Shown: positions 6,816 through 7,110 of the stretch, piece after piece | Layout: each line of letters starts with the position of its first letter | How positions within the stretch are numbered: position 1 is the first letter of the stretch | Source of the DNA: Bacteroidales bacterium | GTDB lineage: Bacteria > Bacteroidota > Bacteroidia > Bacteroidales > VadinHA17 | Direction: 5' to 3' | Assembly (NCBI GenBank): GCA_022615595.1 | Contig: JAKEGI010000286.1 | Span: 1-7,110 of the forward strand | DNA length: 7,110 nt | The notes under the pieces: generated by a model | The model's database searches: none | The model's input: only the letters and a program-made list of their open reading frames with translations | Told to the model about the DNA's origin: nothing | Program-made: the position numbers and the translations under genes

Positions 6816-6824
6816 CTATATTTG
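6816..6824 (+). promoter_or_regulatory. Candidate -7 box for pepD
   Basis: CTATATTTG is a perfect match to TAnnTTTG and identical over nine bases to the box before the unknown gene at 1000-1008. The predicted leader is about 35 nt. A GTTG at 6799-6802 is too close to be a normal -33 box. Confidence 0.5.
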
Positions 6825-6863
6825 CCGTTTATAAATTCCACACACTAACACTCTTTTAAAAGC

Positions 6864-7110
6864 ATGGGTCAACTGGCGGATATTAAACCAAGGAAGGTAT
6901 GGAGCTATTTTGAAGAGATCTGCACAATTCCCAGGTTATCCAAAAATGAAGGAAAAATAAGGGAGTACCTTATCGATTTTGCTAGGAAGAACAATCTGGC
7001 CGCGAAGGAGGATGATGCAGGAAATATACTCATAGTCAGGGATGCCTCTCCCGGCCGGGAGAAGGTGATGACAGTAGTGCTCCAGAGTCACCTCGATATG
7101 GTTGGAGAAA
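6864..7110 (+). CDS. pepD: Aminoacyl-histidine dipeptidase, N-terminal part (3' end cut by window edge)
   Basis: The first 82 codons of a zinc metallopeptidase of family M20 are present; full PepD proteins are near 480-490 residues, so about five sixths is outside the window. The N-terminus follows the PepD pattern: KPRKVWSYFEEICTIPRLS (residues 8-26), an acidic and Gly turn before NILIVRD (54-60), then VVLQSHLDMV (71-80), whose His76 and Asp78 are the first metal-site residues of M20 enzymes. Family members cleave dipeptides, typically Xaa-His such as carnosine, in the cytoplasm; here this is inferred from similarity only. The ATG at 6864 sits at the expected distance from these motifs and about 35 nt after a -7 box. 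No Shine-Dalgarno sequence is obvious. It diverges from the dehydrogenase/HD operon. Confidence 0.9.
   Translation, partial: MGQLADIKPRKVWSYFEEICTIPRLSKNEGKIREYLIDFARKNNLAAKEDDAGNILIVRDASPGREKVMTVVLQSHLDMVGE

Larger units (their letters stand above)
6735..6828. repeat. Inverted repeat spanning the divergent dehydrogenase/pepD promoter region
   Basis: The left arm AAATATAGTTTT (6742-6753) is the exact reverse complement of the right arm AAAACTATATTT (6812-6823), separated by 58 bp. The symmetry resumes outside each arm, with ACGG at 6735-6738 and CCGT at 6825-6828, after 3 bp on the left and 1 bp on the right. Each arm carries the -7-like box of the gene it faces. The repeat may be symmetric promoter architecture or a paired regulator site. 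AT content raises the chance background. Confidence 0.5.

Noticed and set aside
6521..6859. Plus-strand frame of 112 codons
   Set aside because: It begins antisense to the dehydrogenase, crosses the divergent promoter region and has no motif. It ends just before the pepD start by chance of an AT-rich leader.

Overview
The window looks like chromosomal DNA of a member of the Bacteroidota, probably Bacteroidales. The reasons are AT-rich leaders without clear Shine-Dalgarno sequences, several upstream boxes close to the Bacteroidota -7 promoter consensus TAnnTTTG, a small SPOR lipoprotein, and a PurA and acyl-CoA synthetase whose wording fits that phylum. The taxon is inferred from these features; no marker gene such as 16S rRNA is present. 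I see no tRNA, rRNA, CRISPR array, insertion sequence or phage gene.

Layout from left to right. (1) Positions 1-934, minus strand: a secreted or membrane-associated protein of unknown function, cut by the window edge, built from about five two-helix repeats. (2) Positions 935-1157: AT-rich divergent intergenic region with a good -7 box for the unknown gene, a weaker candidate for purA, and a perfect 10-bp palindrome. (3) Positions 1158-2420, plus: purA, adenylosuccinate synthetase. (4) Positions 2424-2888, minus: small SPOR-domain lipoprotein, converging on purA with 3 bp between stop codons. (5) Positions 2889-3028: divergent promoter region. (6) Positions 3029-4942, plus: AMP-forming long-chain acyl-CoA synthetase. 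(7) Positions 5513-6709 then 4955-5506, minus: a two-gene operon of an isocitrate/isopropylmalate-type dehydrogenase followed 6 bp later by an HD-fold protein whose signature His is Ala. (8) Positions 6710-6863: divergent promoter region with an inverted repeat whose arms each contain a -7-like box. (9) Positions 6864-7110, plus: the first 82 codons of pepD, cut by the window edge.

The genes are mostly independent housekeeping functions: purine synthesis, envelope or septal peptidoglycan binding, fatty acid activation and dipeptide breakdown. Only the dehydrogenase/HD pair looks like a functional unit. I found no clear new multi-gene system. The items most worth following up are the repeat protein at the left edge, the dehydrogenase/HD operon with its mixed specificity residues, and the symmetric divergent promoter in front of it.
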